The notes beneath the pieces are model-generated. The model had not been told where the DNA came from. It saw only the letters and a list, made by a program, of their open reading frames with translations, and searched no databases. Source: Albula goreensis (Eukaryota > Chordata > Actinopteri > Albuliformes > Albulidae). From it: a stretch of 64,000 bases of DNA. Numbering within the stretch: the stretch's first letter is position 1; the number at the start of each line of letters is the position of its first letter. Of this stretch, positions 33,918 to 46,050 are shown piece by piece. Location of the stretch: NCBI GenBank assembly GCA_022829145.1, contig CM040746.1, positions 1,520,731-1,584,730 on the forward strand, written 5' to 3'. The position numbers were made by a program, and so were the translations under genes.

Positions 33918-35467
33918 ACTGTGAAATTCGGCATTCAATAAAAATCTGCACGCGTGCAGGTGCATATGTGCGTATTTCAGTGTGTTTGCGATTCAGCGCA
34001 CGTGCAGTTCAGCGTGTCTTAGGCCAGTCGCAAAGGTCAGATCTGAGCACCTGAAACACCTGCGTATAAACAGATCGATGTCCCTGTCACACTCAAGCAG
34101 GGACTGTGCCTTCCTGCAGCTTGCAAAGGCTACCAAACCCAACCAACTCTTAGTCACCTTCCCTTATTTTAGCCAAAGCCAGAAATCTAAGCCGTTACTT
34201 ATTGAAGATTTGAACTTTCCCCATGTGACATGCTGAGTGTAAGGTGTCACTGATGTTTATAATGTCACAATGAATCATGGTTATTTTTTTTTGGGATAAA
34301 ACAACATGAGTGCCCACTCTCGCTTCAGTGAACATGTGTGGGTAGAGCTACCTCAAACATGACTAACATTGATTGGTTCTCCAATCAGCTGGGGGCCGGA
34401 CTTGCTGTAAGTGGGAGTCTTGCTCATATTTAAATGAATGCACTGCAATCCTTCTGTATATGTGAGGCAATCACAGTCCTCCACACACCCACGGGATTAG
34501 AAACGCCACTCGTATCGCGCTCCTCTGCTACAACCGGCTCTGTGCTTTCGCACTGAAGTTATTTAAGAACAGCCTTTTTTGGGTACAGTTAAAAGGTGGT
34601 GTTGTTTATAACATAAATATCCTACACTCCTGTTTTTTTATCTCTTACTCAGCATTGTGATTCAAGAGAAAATATGAATATAACAGTGTGAAAATGAACT
34701 GAGCTGGACTCCTTGAGAGTAGGTGTGTGTTAGACATCTTATTTTAACAGATTTGAAGGTCATTACAAATTAGTGTCCCTTTATACCCTCAGGATTAAAA
34801 ATTTGTCCCACTCATTTGTTTTTGGACATCGCTCTTTCCTCACAAATGCCGGTGGGACAGAGAAGTGAAATATCACTTTCTCTCATGATAAATCGTTCAT
34901 CTTCATTCAAATTTAGCTTGAATTCTTAACTCATGTTGATTGCAGCCTTTGAGTGGTGACACTAGCTTCTTGCGTTCTGAAGTTGCAGGGCCAAGGAAGG
35001 CTATCCCATTTCTTTTCTTTACACAGACATTATTCAGCTGGTCCAACTCATGAAGAACACTTTGCAGACAGCAGTGCTAGTCAGTGGGAAGTTTATTTCA
35101 AAATAAAAGTTCAGCGACACAGTGACTTGAGAGCAAAAGGAAAAATACAATACTAAACAATGATGTTATCATTTCATATTATAAATAATCACATGATTTA
35201 GTATGTTTTATAAGAAAAACATATTTTTCACAAGACTGGCCATTGTGATTTGTCATAATTGCCATACATTACAATAATTTATGCAGGTATTCATTCTTTC
35301 CAATTTGTTTGAAAATGTGCATAAGTATCTCTAATATAAAAGCTATAGCTTGTGTATATGCTATGGTTATGAGATTTCAAGTCTCCATTTTGTGTGGTAA
35401 ACAAGAGAAGATTTTTGTACTCATTTCAATCCTGAGAATCACTTATGTATATTAATTTTGTGTAGGC
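33918..35467. other. Presumed intronic sequence, no feature seen
   Basis: No exon or element was recognised in this AT-rich stretch. Confidence 0.5.
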
Positions 35468-35489
35468 TATATATATATATATATATATA
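35468..35489. repeat. (AT)n microsatellite
   Basis: Eleven AT dinucleotides, self-complementary. Confidence 0.9.
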
Positions 35490-35766
35490 GCAATACAAGG
35501 AGTAAAACACAAAAAATAGAAACACTCTGGAAACCAAAGGGTTAAGATAGAGTGATATTTTTTTCACTATCTGTAATAACACATAAATATCACACGCCTG
35601 TTTTGATCTCTTACCCAGCTTTTTGATTCAAGTAAAACACGTAAACTGACATTTACACTTAGTTTGATCTTTAAAGTGTCTTTGCTGGAGGTGAATCCGC
35701 TGCGGCAACGATGGCAGTAATGCAGCTGTCTACCTGGGGGGTTGCCAGCCTGCAGAGCCATCTAAC

Positions 35767-35843
35767 CAACCCGCCAATTTAAATAACCATGTCCCAAACC
35801 CGCTAATTTAAACAAACCGTTTGATAAACCCGCCAATTTAAAT
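35767..35843 (+). repeat. Short interspersed motif, three copies at about 30-bp spacing
   Basis: 'aacccgccaatttaaat' (35768), 'aacccgctaatttaaac' (35797) and 'aacccgccaatttaaat' (35827) recur at regular spacing with unrelated filler between, possibly a diverged tandem repeat. Confidence 0.75.
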
Positions 35844-37304
35844 CACTCATTAGCAACACATTATTGTTTCGTTCGATATAATGCCAACTTCACATTAAGT
35901 AATTTAACAAGTGAAAATAAACAAATAAAAAGCATTTTGTTTTAAAACTTACTTCTCATTATGTGTTTTATAACGTAAAGTTATTAAGAGTAAATCACTG
36001 TTTTTCATATAATTGTAAAACAATCTGTGAGACATGCAGGGGTAATGTCTCTGCATTAGATACAATCATATAAAAAGGAGTCAACTGCTGATAGGAGACC
36101 GCGGCCAATCAAGTTCAGCACCATTATCAGTGTAGCAGGAACACCACAGAAAACTACTGATGCGAAATTAAGACTATTAATATACCTTTTAAAGCAGGTG
36201 CGCAAAATGACTTGTTGTTTTTCAGTTTATAGATGCGCTGATTTCACTTAAGCTTAATTACTGTAATAAGTAACTTTGGACGAGCAAAATTCTGTGCTTT
36301 CAGAGAAAGCACACTGACAGAGGTTGGAGCGAACTTTGAGTCATAGTGTTTTTTTTGTTGTTGTTTTGTTTACGAAAAAGTGGAAAAATATCCTTTAAAA
36401 GGAGCATATGATTTCAGCGACTAGAACGTGTGACATCAAAGCGATAGCTGTAGCACGTACGCGACTGGAACGATTCTTTCACGGGGAGCAGAATGCTCAT
36501 CGTATGCATGGTCACCTTTATGATGATATCTCTTTCAGCAAATTTATCAAGGACGAACAGAAGAACAAAGGGAAAAGGGGAACTACACATCCATATGGGG
36601 AAGAAAACATCCAGGTGTTATCGCACTAAATTCGAAGACCGTATCTCTTATCCTACTGCTTTTCAGATGGATATACTATACCTTAGGCACTAATCTATTC
36701 AATGACATTCCCCTGTCTCCTTCCTCTACCACGGTTTCTTTAAGGTTGCTTTGTATCCCAGCTGCGGAAATGTCTGCCATCAAAAGTTAATCGCTGCCAC
36801 TTTCAGTTTTTTTTTTCTTTATTTGATACCTGGAAATGTAAGGTGTTGTGGAAAGGGAAAAGAAACAAAAGGAGAAAGAGGTGAGGAGACATACCTCACA
36901 GACGGAACAACCAGACAGTGATCATGTGAGTACAAAGCGCGGGTTTGCGCCTGTGGAACGCTGGCGCGTTGCTCACATCAAGAACAGCTAAGATGAAAAG
37001 TGGAAGGGACATGGCATGGGGGTACTCTGGGATTTGTTGTTTTTGTGATTTCTGTATTGTAAGATGAGCCAGGAAAGGAGACTATAAAATAAACAGGACT
37101 GGCAGAGAGAGTTTTGCATGGTGTAGTTACAGCTTCAGACAAGCTTCATAGACAGTGAGTTTTCCAGGGACTTCCAAACTTAGTGTTTCTCATGGTTTTA
37201 ATTGGTTTCTGTTGAATCTTAATTTCAATCGTTGCTTCAAAAACAGACCAATAAAAATATAGCTTTGATTCTGAGCATGGAATCACAGAAGATGTATGTG
37301 AGGG
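35844..37304. other. Presumed intronic sequence, no feature seen
   Basis: The frames at 36408-36693 have no recognisable product. No element was recognised. Confidence 0.5.
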
Positions 37305-37442
37305 CACACGTGTGTGTGTATGTGTGTATGTTTGCATGCATGTGTGTGTGTGTATGTGCGTGCATGCACGTGTGTACATGTGTGTGTGAATGTGTGTGCG
37401 TGTATGCCTGCATACGTGTTTGTGTGTGTGTGTGTGTGTGTG
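37305..37442 (+). repeat. Imperfect TG/TGCA microsatellite
   Basis: TG-rich sequence with 'gcatgcatg' and 'gcatgcacg' interruptions ends in a pure TG run. A smaller C-run plus (AC)n lies at 37661-37684. Confidence 0.9.
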
Positions 37443-37746
37443 ATGGTTTACACTGAGGTACAAAGCTTGTGTCCTGTGGGGGGTGTAATTGGCAGGTTTG
37501 AGGAATTGATGGGGAGACTTTTATAAACCTGAAGGAGGCCCATCACTTCCTGCTGTGAGATTCTCCTGGGCCGACAAGCTGTCTGTATTGCTGCAGGCCG
37601 GAGGAGATGTGTGTCATCGAAAGTCTCAGGTGGAAAATCAGGTGGTGATTTTCAATACCCCCCCCCACCCCACACACACACACACGGACACACCCGCCCA
37701 CACCCAGTGAAATTGTTTTGTTTTTGATCGTATTCCCAAGGTCAGT

Positions 37747-37792
37747 CAGCAGGGGGCAGCATCTAGGACCCTGCTGGTTGACAGGGGGCAGG
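37747..37792 (+). promoter_or_regulatory. Two CTCF-like core motifs in tandem
   Basis: 'cagcagggggcag' at 37747-37759 fits the CTCF core (CASYAGRKGGCRS). A weaker related word 'gacagggggcagg' lies at 37780-37792, 33 bases downstream in the same orientation. Occupancy cannot be judged from sequence. Confidence 0.35.
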
Positions 37793-38131
37793 ATGATAGT
37801 GCCAGTCAGCAACACTCTGTCAGGTTGCAGACCTGGACATTCTCACTGTGCTAATCCAGCACCGTCGTCATGAAAACGGCTTCAGTTTTTTAGCCTAATG
37901 AGGCAACAGCCACAGTGTCTGCTGACCCAGGAGCTCACTATAGAGATACACACTGGGGCCTTATATTTGCAAAGTCACACAGCCTGACAGACATGAACAT
38001 GCCTCCGTACATAGAATCACATCGTCTGATTCACGAGTCTGCTTCCTCAACGAGAATCGCACACTCCGAGCGATACGACTCTTCATCTGTGCAGAGATTC
38101 TCCGAACCCTTAATCTATGAATCTACCTTCC
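37793..38131. other. Presumed intronic sequence, no feature seen
   Basis: No exon or element was recognised. Confidence 0.5.
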
Positions 38132-38197
38132 ACATTTTCAGTAACACAAGCGCATTTTCGGTAACGAGCGAATTTTCAGTAACGAGCACGTTTTCAG
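38132..38197 (+). repeat. Short tandem repeat, about 19-bp unit, 3.5 copies
   Basis: The unit 'attttcagtaacgagcg' recurs with small changes (cattttcagtaacacaagcg, cattttcggtaacgagcg, attttcagtaacgagcac) and ends in a partial copy. Confidence 0.85.
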
Positions 38198-39174
38198 GTT
38201 GAGTTGGAAAATGCGCGTGATTCCTCTGAGCACAGTGGGAGATGTTACCGTGGGGACAGGCAACCGACCTCACTGCGAATCACCGCGACCTTGAGGCAAT
38301 CTGATTATGATTCTGACCTGTGTGTGTGAGTGTATAATCGTGTATGTTTATATATGGTTGTAGTGTGTATCTGTGAATCAGCATACAGTGACGGACAATG
38401 TCTTTGTGGATTTAAGACTTTATCTCTCTGAAAAGTGTTACTTAGCCCTGACCAGTCATACAGGCCCCCCACACACTGCAGAGAGGGTCACAGAGGTGTG
38501 AGGGGGCTTTATTTGGGCAGCAGCTGGAGGCAGGAACAGAGCGCTCACACAGCCTAGCGAACAAGGAACGCCACCCCCCCTTTCCCGAAAACAAAGATGA
38601 GTTCCCGAAAACTATCCCGCAGAGTCGACACACCCCGGCCCCTTTTACATCCGACCCCCCCACCCCGCCCCAGCACAGACGCCCTCCGCACCCCCGGAGG
38701 AGAGGGAATGCAGAACAGCTGGATGTCAGCTTTATCGAAAAAAAAAAATATAAAAATCCTCTTATCGTTATTAAAGCATGGCTCTGGCACTGCGGGAAAT
38801 CTGGAATATCCTTACCTTTCTGTCTTATATCCAGTGTTGTTGCGATTTGATTAACGTGAATCGGATTAGCGTGACCTACCACACTGTGAGCCATAACAGA
38901 TTCTACCTGTTCCCATTTTCCTGCAGAGGTATCTTCTGTGTGCTTCAGAGAACATTGTATATATGCATGTACGTATGCCCTGTAATACAATGCTTTTTGA
39001 AATACAAATTGTTCGAAACTGTATTAGTCACAGAGCGATGTGACATACATATATGTATATCAGAAATGTTCGGCGACTGTGCTTTACGGGCTGTCATCCA
39101 GTACATTAGCACGTTGTCTAAAGTCAATGGTCTCGGTTCATAGCGTGCTGATGTTCTGTACTGGCTTTGTGCAC
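38198..39174. other. Presumed intronic sequence, C-rich in part
   Basis: 38570-38700 is C-rich on the plus strand. Frames around it, including a 182-codon minus-strand frame at 38442-38990, have no recognisable domain. Confidence 0.45.
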
Positions 39175-39490
39175 GCTGAGCGATTAATTAACCGGGTTTT
39201 ATTGAGCAGCTAATTTAGCACAGATCTGGACGGCCGTTATCTGCTGCTATTCCTTTGTGAAAGAAAAGCGCTGCTCACGGAAATCTAGGGAAATGAAGTT
39301 TTGTTTTCACTCTGCTGAAGTTCTGTTTGTGTGTTGCCCCCTTAAATGGGTAATAAAGATTTGCATTCAGCATAATTGGTCAAGATTAATGTGTTTAATT
39401 CTACAATTAATATGCTGTTCAATTAACTCTTTTTAAGGCCTGGAACAGTCCATTCAGTGACTAATTGAGATTAATGGAGACGAAGACTGC
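39175..39490. promoter_or_regulatory. Candidate conserved non-coding element (best in window by composition)
   Basis: About 300 bases are dense in homeodomain cores (gattaattaacc, tctacaattaatatgc, gactaattgagattaatgg) with Sox-like 'attcctttgtgaaag' and no low-complexity sequence. This mixture is characteristic of vertebrate developmental enhancers that sit in introns of long neural genes. The call is from pattern only. Confidence 0.35.
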
Positions 39491-39956
39491 AGTGTGTCCA
39501 AGGGGCTCAGATATTAACAAAAGAACCATGTTAAATAAACACTTAAGCTTGCGTAAACACACCTCTTAAAAACAACATTTCTATCAGGCAGGAGCTGGGG
39601 CTTATTAGCTGTCAGAAAGCAGTGTTGAGTAATTCAGGTCAGCGCTCGGCTAACAGGGCTTATCAAACCTGCGAATTAAAAAGCCGCCCAAGCGAAAACA
39701 GGCGTACGCTGGGACTCCTCTGGTTCCTGGGTGGAGAGACGCAGCTAATGGTTTTCTCTTAGATAATATGCTAATTTCGACACCCCTTTCCGTGCACGTG
39801 TGTTTTATTTATACGTGCAGCCGAGTCACCCCTGGATACACCAAGGTTAAACGACATGGTAATCCTTTTGTTAATTGAATCGTTTTCAAGGGCGACATGA
39901 GCCAGCAGCACTTTGGCATCAAGGTCAGGTGATCTGTCACCTGATGAGTCTCGCTC

Positions 39957-39962
<6 letters not shown>
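39491..39962. other. Presumed intronic sequence, no feature seen
   Basis: No exon or repeat was recognised. Confidence 0.5.
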
Positions 39963-40016
<54 letters not shown>

Positions 40017-40027
40017 TTCTCTTTCTC
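39963..40027 (+). repeat. (CT)n microsatellite, about 50 bases plus flank
   Basis: A pure CT run is followed by imperfect CTTT sequence. It is a homopurine-homopyrimidine mirror repeat, able in principle to form triplex DNA. Confidence 0.95.
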
Positions 40028-40740
40028 CCCACCTTCTCCCTCACTCACAGATATAGCTTGTGGTTGATTGTACTATGTGCATTGTGAACATCTAAAACAG
40101 TCATTAAATTAAGCAAAAGAGGGCTGTATCATTTATTATTCATTATCAGATTTGCCCAATAATTTATGTGATTCTAAAATTCTTTGTGAACTCATGAATG
40201 AGTCCACAATGAAATGGTTTACTATTTCCCGATATATGAATGAACCAGTGCAGGTGTGCATTGCTAATTGGATTAACGAGGCAGGGTGATTGGTAGAAAC
40301 AACCAGTAGACCCTGCACGTTACCACCTGTCCAGCGTGGAGCTTCTCCAGCCCTCAATTAAGTCATTGATGTCTGAGAACATTTAACCCAGAAAGGGATC
40401 TTGTTTTGATGTTGGACGTTAGGTTAGAAAAACATAAAGACACTAGGACAGCATTGAATGTTGGCTGAAAATGGCGGTTTGGTTTCATTTGTTTGTGCTC
40501 ATTACAGTCAGTGGAACATCTAAGCTAGCGTTGCTATGGGTTATTTGTCGCTGGCGGTTGTTTGTGGGTAGTGGAATGTGTTTTGAGAGAGGAACCAGAG
40601 CATTTCGATTCCCGGGCTCAAACTGCTACGGGGCAGAGACCCCTCAACTGCTGAGGATGCTGGGAAGGGTCTTGGTGTTTTCGCACACAATTAGTCCAGA
40701 CTGAGTCTCACCCTGACTACACAATAGGGCTCTGACCCTG
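40028..40740. other. Presumed intronic sequence, no feature seen
   Basis: The word 'gcatttcgattcccgggctc' near 40600 is weakly B-box-like, but no tRNA-like head could be built around it. Confidence 0.45.
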
Positions 40741-41150
40741 TTGGTCACACACTCACTTGCCCAGCACACACTGTGTACCATATGCCAGTCATATGCCATT
40801 CTCTCACACAGGAACACACAAACACACACACTCTCACAGGATAATACACACACTGTCAGATGCCAGTCATATGCCACTCTCTCACACAGTAACACACACA
40901 CTCTCGCAGGATGATACACACACACACCGTCATATGTCGGCTCACATAGTCCCACACGCAACACACACACACACACACTCTTACACAACTACATACACAT
41001 TCTCACACCACAAGACACACTCTCACATGCCGACACACATTTTTACATAGCACGCAATCACTTGCTCTAATGTACATTCTCACAAAGTGACTCACACTAA
41101 TGCACACTCACACATTCATTCACTACACACTACACACTACACACTGTGGT
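40741..41150 (-). repeat. CA-rich imperfect tandem sequence
   Basis: Recurrent 'cacacactctcacacag' and 'catatgccagtcatatgcca'-type words occur: the phrase 'atgccagtcatatgcca' occurs at 40780 and 40860, giving a loose 80-base period. CA steps dominate to about 41145. Confidence 0.8.
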
Positions 41151-41472
41151 TAGAACCGTGAGTGAAGAGCAGTATCTGATTGTCACTGTGTTGATGAAAG
41201 GGTGCAGGGCATTCTGGGTATAATTGTGCAATTCACTTCCTGGATCCCTGACAGAAAGCATACTTCAAGCTGCTTTTATGAAGCTGCTAAATTGCACTTA
41301 TGGACACAACATTAAATTATAACAGCCATTTTAAGTATTCGTTTTTTGTGTTTTCTGTACAAGAATCTGGTCTAATCATTTCTGATTCTGCGTATTTGTG
41401 AGCCAAGTGACTCAGTTACAAGCTTTGAAGAAGATCAGACAGCTCAGTGGGATTAGTGCACACAAGGTCACA
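41151..41472. other. Presumed intronic sequence, no feature seen
   Basis: Nothing was recognised. Confidence 0.5.
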
Positions 41473-41521
41473 TTTACAAAAAATGATAATAGTAATAATA
41501 ATAATAATAATAATAATTAAT
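41473..41521 (+). repeat. (AAT)n microsatellite
   Basis: About ten consecutive ATA/AAT units with a few interruptions at the left edge. Confidence 0.95.
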
Positions 41522-42129
41522 AAATGTAGAAAAACCTCTAACTGTGAAGAGCTGCGATATCTCATCTGTGCTACAGTGAACATGGTGTTTCATACCATAT
41601 GCATTGCATTCCTGCTAATATTAATAGTATAGCCACATAGCCCTTATATCTCTGCCATCTACTGTATAAATCACACTGTGGGTATTTTTTTACCCAAGGT
41701 GACACTTTTGAGGTAATGTTCCAGCCGCCTGGGATGTCTTTTATAGGGTCATTGGTGGAAAAGTCTCCTAGATCCATCTGCTATTAAAATGTTTTCTGTG
41801 AATATAACTGTGGATATCAAATGAATGCAATTCTGCACATCCTACCTCGAGGTGTGGGAACATACGGACTGAGAATTGAACTCGAATTTAGTGAAACCGT
41901 CTTTCTTATTTTTCGCTCCTCTCTGTATAATCATGAAAGCAACTTATTTAAGGGAAGGAGTGCTCGGATAATTAAAGCGTGCACATTCATTAAATCACAG
42001 CGCCGCATTACGATCCCTGGAGTTGATGAATTACAGAGACGCGTGCATAATACCTGCCCCATTCTGCTGAATCAGGTAGCGCACTCTGAGGGGGCACGTT
42101 CGCGCAGCGGTGATAAATTTATCACAGGG
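41522..42129. other. Presumed intronic sequence, no gene supported
   Basis: A 103-codon frame at 41821-42132 is uninterrupted and not repetitive, but it shows no domain I recognise. It abuts a CpG-rich patch and may reflect composition. Confidence 0.4.
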
Positions 42130-42430
42130 TAAGTGAGCCGGACCTCTGTAATACCTGGAGCCGGAGTTCTCTCCCTGGGAGCCGGGACCCGTCCCCCTCC
42201 GTGCTCAGAGAATGGCGAGGAGGCACGTTGTCATGCCAACGCGCCTCTCGGTTTCAGTTCCGGCTCTTGCGGAAACCCCGGCTCGCTTTTCACCCGTGAT
42301 TAATTCATCGGGCTCCCGTTAATCTATCTCCGCACGGGCGCGGCGCGTAGCGCCGAGGTCCGCCGCCACGCCCACGCCGCTAATGGAGAGGAAGAGTTCG
42401 GCCCCACCTTCGGCGGTAACGTGAGAAGCT
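42130..42430. promoter_or_regulatory. Intragenic CpG island-like patch
   Basis: GC-rich sequence with many CpGs ('cacgggcgcggcgcg' at about 42335) stands out against AT-rich flanks. TAAT words inside it (gtgattaattcatc, cgttaatctatc) add an enhancer-like flavour. It may be an alternative promoter or regulatory CpG island of the presumed host gene. Confidence 0.45.
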
Positions 42431-43879
42431 CAGGTTCCGCGCACGCCCTGAAATAGCACGTCTTCGTTCTTATGCGTCACAATAAGATGGAGGTATTTCG
42501 GTTAATTGTTTAATTGCATTGTGGTCATCATTCTACTCATTACCTTTTCTTTAGAGTTTCCGGAAGCAAACCTGAGGTGTGGGGGAGAGTTTGTGGAGGA
42601 GGTGGGGGTGAAGGTGGGGGCATTTGTAGAGATGGTTGTGATTTTCTAACAAACTTCTTTAAATTATTTCATGTAAGAGTGTCCAATGTGTCCTTAAACA
42701 GACTAGACAATGTGGCTGATCTTTTGTCTCTCACATTGAACACAAAAGGAGACTGTGTATTTGTGTGTTTGTCTGTGTGTATGCACATGCAAATGTGTTC
42801 ATGTGTTCGTAAACGTGTGCATCTGTGCATTTGACTGAGTGAAACAAATATATGGTGATAGTGAAACATGTTAGATGTTTTACAAAATAAAACATCATTT
42901 CAAATAATTTTCTGTTCTCACCGATCTTAAATTTGGTGGCGTATTTGGAAAAGGTTGAGAGGTTCGCCTGCGGGGGGTCGGAGCGGGGGTGGTGTAACTG
43001 TAAGGGTGTGAAGTTGGAGAGAACAGTCGACCCAGCACACAGGAACCCGAAAGTGATCTGCAGGAAGCCTGCCAGCGAAGACAGTGGCAGGTTATTACTT
43101 TGACCCCTGCAGGGGCCCCCAGGGGCCCCTCTGAATCTCTCAGTGCCCCACCCTGAGCGTGCATATAGACCAGACCAGAGTAGACTAGTTTAAATAACAG
43201 GCAGGAATCGCAGGTTAGTCCAAACCAGACACATCAGCGGTAGACCAGAGAATAATTTTACAAAGCAGGGTCAAGAATATAGGTAGATAAGATAGGTAGC
43301 TATCTAAGCAAAGTTTACCTGCCAGATCACCACTGGTCACCTCCCCCCACCCTCATAGACCAAATGAGTATGGTTCACTCATTAAAATGAGTTATTTCAG
43401 CCAATAAAAGTCATTGCTGAAGATAAGGGAAAGAGACTCTGACCAACGTTCACTACCACACCTCTGGTCTCCTACTTTAGCGTCTTCTAAGTAAATTCGG
43501 CCTCTTTGAGCATCACACCATCCATCTTATGGAATTATTTTGCAGTCCTCCGGCTCTTCTGTTTGGACGTTTCTGGGGAAGCCGTGTGATCTTTTATTCA
43601 GTAAAAAAAAAAAGTACGGGCCTGTAGCATGAAAAACCTTTTCATGTAGTTGAAGATGAAAATATCGAATGTCCATTTGCAGCGAGGCGATGCGAGGGGT
43701 TTTACGCTGAGACGCACACATGGCGTATCAGGTGTGTCTGAGTGATGTAGGAGTTTTGGGTCCGACATCAATGTGGGTCATTTTCGAGCACAATAAGGAG
43801 CACGGGGGACGAGGACGATGACAGAGCGAAAGAACCAGAGTGTTACGGCACTCATTTGTCTCCGATGGTCCATATGTTG
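42431..43879. other. Presumed intronic sequence, no feature seen
   Basis: A G-rich patch at 42576-42625 and a self-complementary 'ggggcccccaggggcccc' at 43112-43129 were noted. No exon was recognised. Confidence 0.45.
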
Positions 43880-44176
43880 GTGCATGTGAGCATGTGCAGA
43901 ATTTGTGTGCACGTTGTCCGTGTGTATGTCTGTCTGTGTATGTGAAAGTGAGAGTGTGGGCGTGTGTGTGCTTGAATAGTGTGTGTGTATGCATGTATAA
44001 TCATATCCATTTGTGTGTGGGTGTGTATGCGTATGTGTAGTTGTGTGGATCAATGACTGGGTGTATGTAAGCAAATGTGGAAATGTATATGAATTGTGTG
44101 TGTGCGTGTGTGTGTAAGAGAGAGAGTGGGTGTCAAATGTGGAAATGTATATGAAGTGGGTGTCTGTATGTATGAT

Positions 44177-44210
<34 letters not shown>

Positions 44211-44405
44211 TGAGAGAGAGAGTGGGTGTCTGTATGTATGATTGTGTGTGTGTGTGTGCGCGTGTGTGTGTGTGTAAGAGAGAGAGTGAGAGAGAGAGTG
44301 GGTGTCTGTATGTATGATTTGTGTGTTGTGTGTGCGCGTGCTGTGTGTATGTGTGTGTGTAAGAGAGAGAGAGAGAGAGAGAGAGTGGGTGTCTGTATTT
44401 ATGAT

Positions 44406-44436
<31 letters not shown>

Positions 44437-44670
44437 AGAGAGTGAGAGAGAGAGAGAGAGTGGGTGTCTGCAGTGGGTGTCTGTATGTATGATTGTGTGT
44501 GTGTGTGTGCGTGTTTGTGTAAGAGAGAGAGTGAGAGAGAGAGTGGGTGTCTGCACGTATGATTGTGTGTTTGTGTGTGAGAGAGAGAGTGAGAGAGAGA
44601 GAGTGAGAGAGAGAGAGTGGGTGTCTGTATGTATGATTGTGTGTTTGTGTGTCTGTGTGTGTGTGTGCGC
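43880..44670 (+). repeat. GT/GA compound satellite with higher-order unit
   Basis: From about 44127 the sequence is built of 60-85-base units: 'gtgggtgtctgtatgtatga' then (GT)n then 'aagagagagagtgagagaga'. Eight or nine such starts can be seen (44157, 44222, 44298, 44385, 44460, 44474, 44542, 44617). Length variation comes from the dinucleotide parts. Before 44127 the sequence is imperfect TG. The long frames on both strands are artefacts. Confidence 0.93.
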
Positions 44671-45406
44671 AGAAGAGCTTGCTGACTTAATTTATGTTCA
44701 AAGCCAGCAGTGCTGTGATGGCTGCTACCATGTCACAGATAGATTGAGATATAAAGCCCAGTGCACATGTCACACAGGGAAGTGCCTCCTTCATTGGGTA
44801 GGGCTGCCCGTCTCAGATCCCCTTACCCTAATCAATAGCCCACATTAGAAGGGCCCGGCCGTCCTTAGACGCTGCGTGAAGATGACTCCAAGAATCAAAG
44901 AGCAGAGGAGGAAAATAGTCATTCATCTTTCCATTTGATATAAATCATCGGTTTAAAGGCTTGCGACAGGTTCGCATATGCACCTGCATACACGCGCGCA
45001 CACACACATCTAGGATTTATGGCACTGTTGGGGTAAGTTGTTGAAGGGGAACATGGCACGGTGAGGAAAGTGCTCCGTAATGGATGCTGGCTCAGGGAGA
45101 GATGGAGTAGACATCAGAGCACTAGGCTAATTGACTGACGATCTGATTGATGACCATCTTGTTTTACACAGGATCAGGGTTTTGAAAGCTGCATTCGTCA
45201 ACAAAGTGTTTGATCACCATTAAGCAAACAGGCCTGTCAAAGATGGCGTTATTGTCCCAGCTCGTTTTTCAAATTGGGGCCGGTTTGAAACATGAGGAGA
45301 AGCAGGAGGTCAGATGGTTCGTCCCGGCGTCAATAAAGCTCTTCCTGGTGGTCGAAAATACAGTGCCCTTGGCTTATGTACCAGTGCTTCAGTGCGTCAA
45401 TTTTAC
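44671..45406. other. Presumed intronic sequence
   Basis: No exon was recognised. 45115-45300 has mixed composition with homeodomain-like words (ctaattgactgac, ctgattgatgacc) and could be a conserved element, though support is weak. Confidence 0.4.
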
Positions 45407-46050
45407 ACCCTACAAACCATACACAATACTACCGGTGACACAGTAAATATTTTATACCCTACAGGCCACACGTAGTACGACATGAGAGAGCCAATGACTG
45501 TTTCGCCCCCTATTGGCTACACACAGTACCACAGGAGAGTCAATGACTATTTCATACCGTAAAGGCCATTATAGTACTACAAGAGATTGAGACTGTTTTA
45601 CACCCTAAAATCCATGCGCAGTACAACAGGGGAGCCAGTGGCCATTTAATACCCTACAGGCTACATGCAGTACTACAGGAGAGTCAGTGATTTTATTCCC
45701 TGTAAGCCATCACTATAGGAGAACCAAAAACTATTCCACAAGCTAAAAGTCACACACAGTATTACTTGACTGTTTTACACCTTAAGCAATACACAGCACT
45801 CCACTGTACTTCAGGAGAGTCAGTGACTATTTCACAAACAAAAGGCCACATGCAGTATTAGAGGGTGACTGCTGTACAACCTAAAAGCCATGCACAGTAT
45901 TGCGCAGTGCAACGGGAGAACCCTCGAAAATTTCACACCCAAAAGGTCATACACAGTACTACAAGAGAGCTAGTATTTGAAACACTACTGGTCAAACATA
46001 ATGCTACAATAGAGCTGGCAACTGCTTTATAGCCTACAAACTATTTGACG
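45407..46050 (+). repeat. Old, strongly diverged tandem repeat, about 50-bp unit, about 12 copies
   Basis: The consensus-like words 'cagtactacaggagagtcag' then 'tgactatttcacaccctaaa' then 'ggccacaca' recur along the stretch with many substitutions and indels. Spacing varies from about 45 to 65 bases. Divergence is far higher than in the other minisatellites here, so this array is old. Confidence 0.85.

Noticed and set aside
38442..38990. 182-codon minus-strand frame
   Set aside because: It runs through a C/G-rich low-complexity patch, and no domain was recognised.
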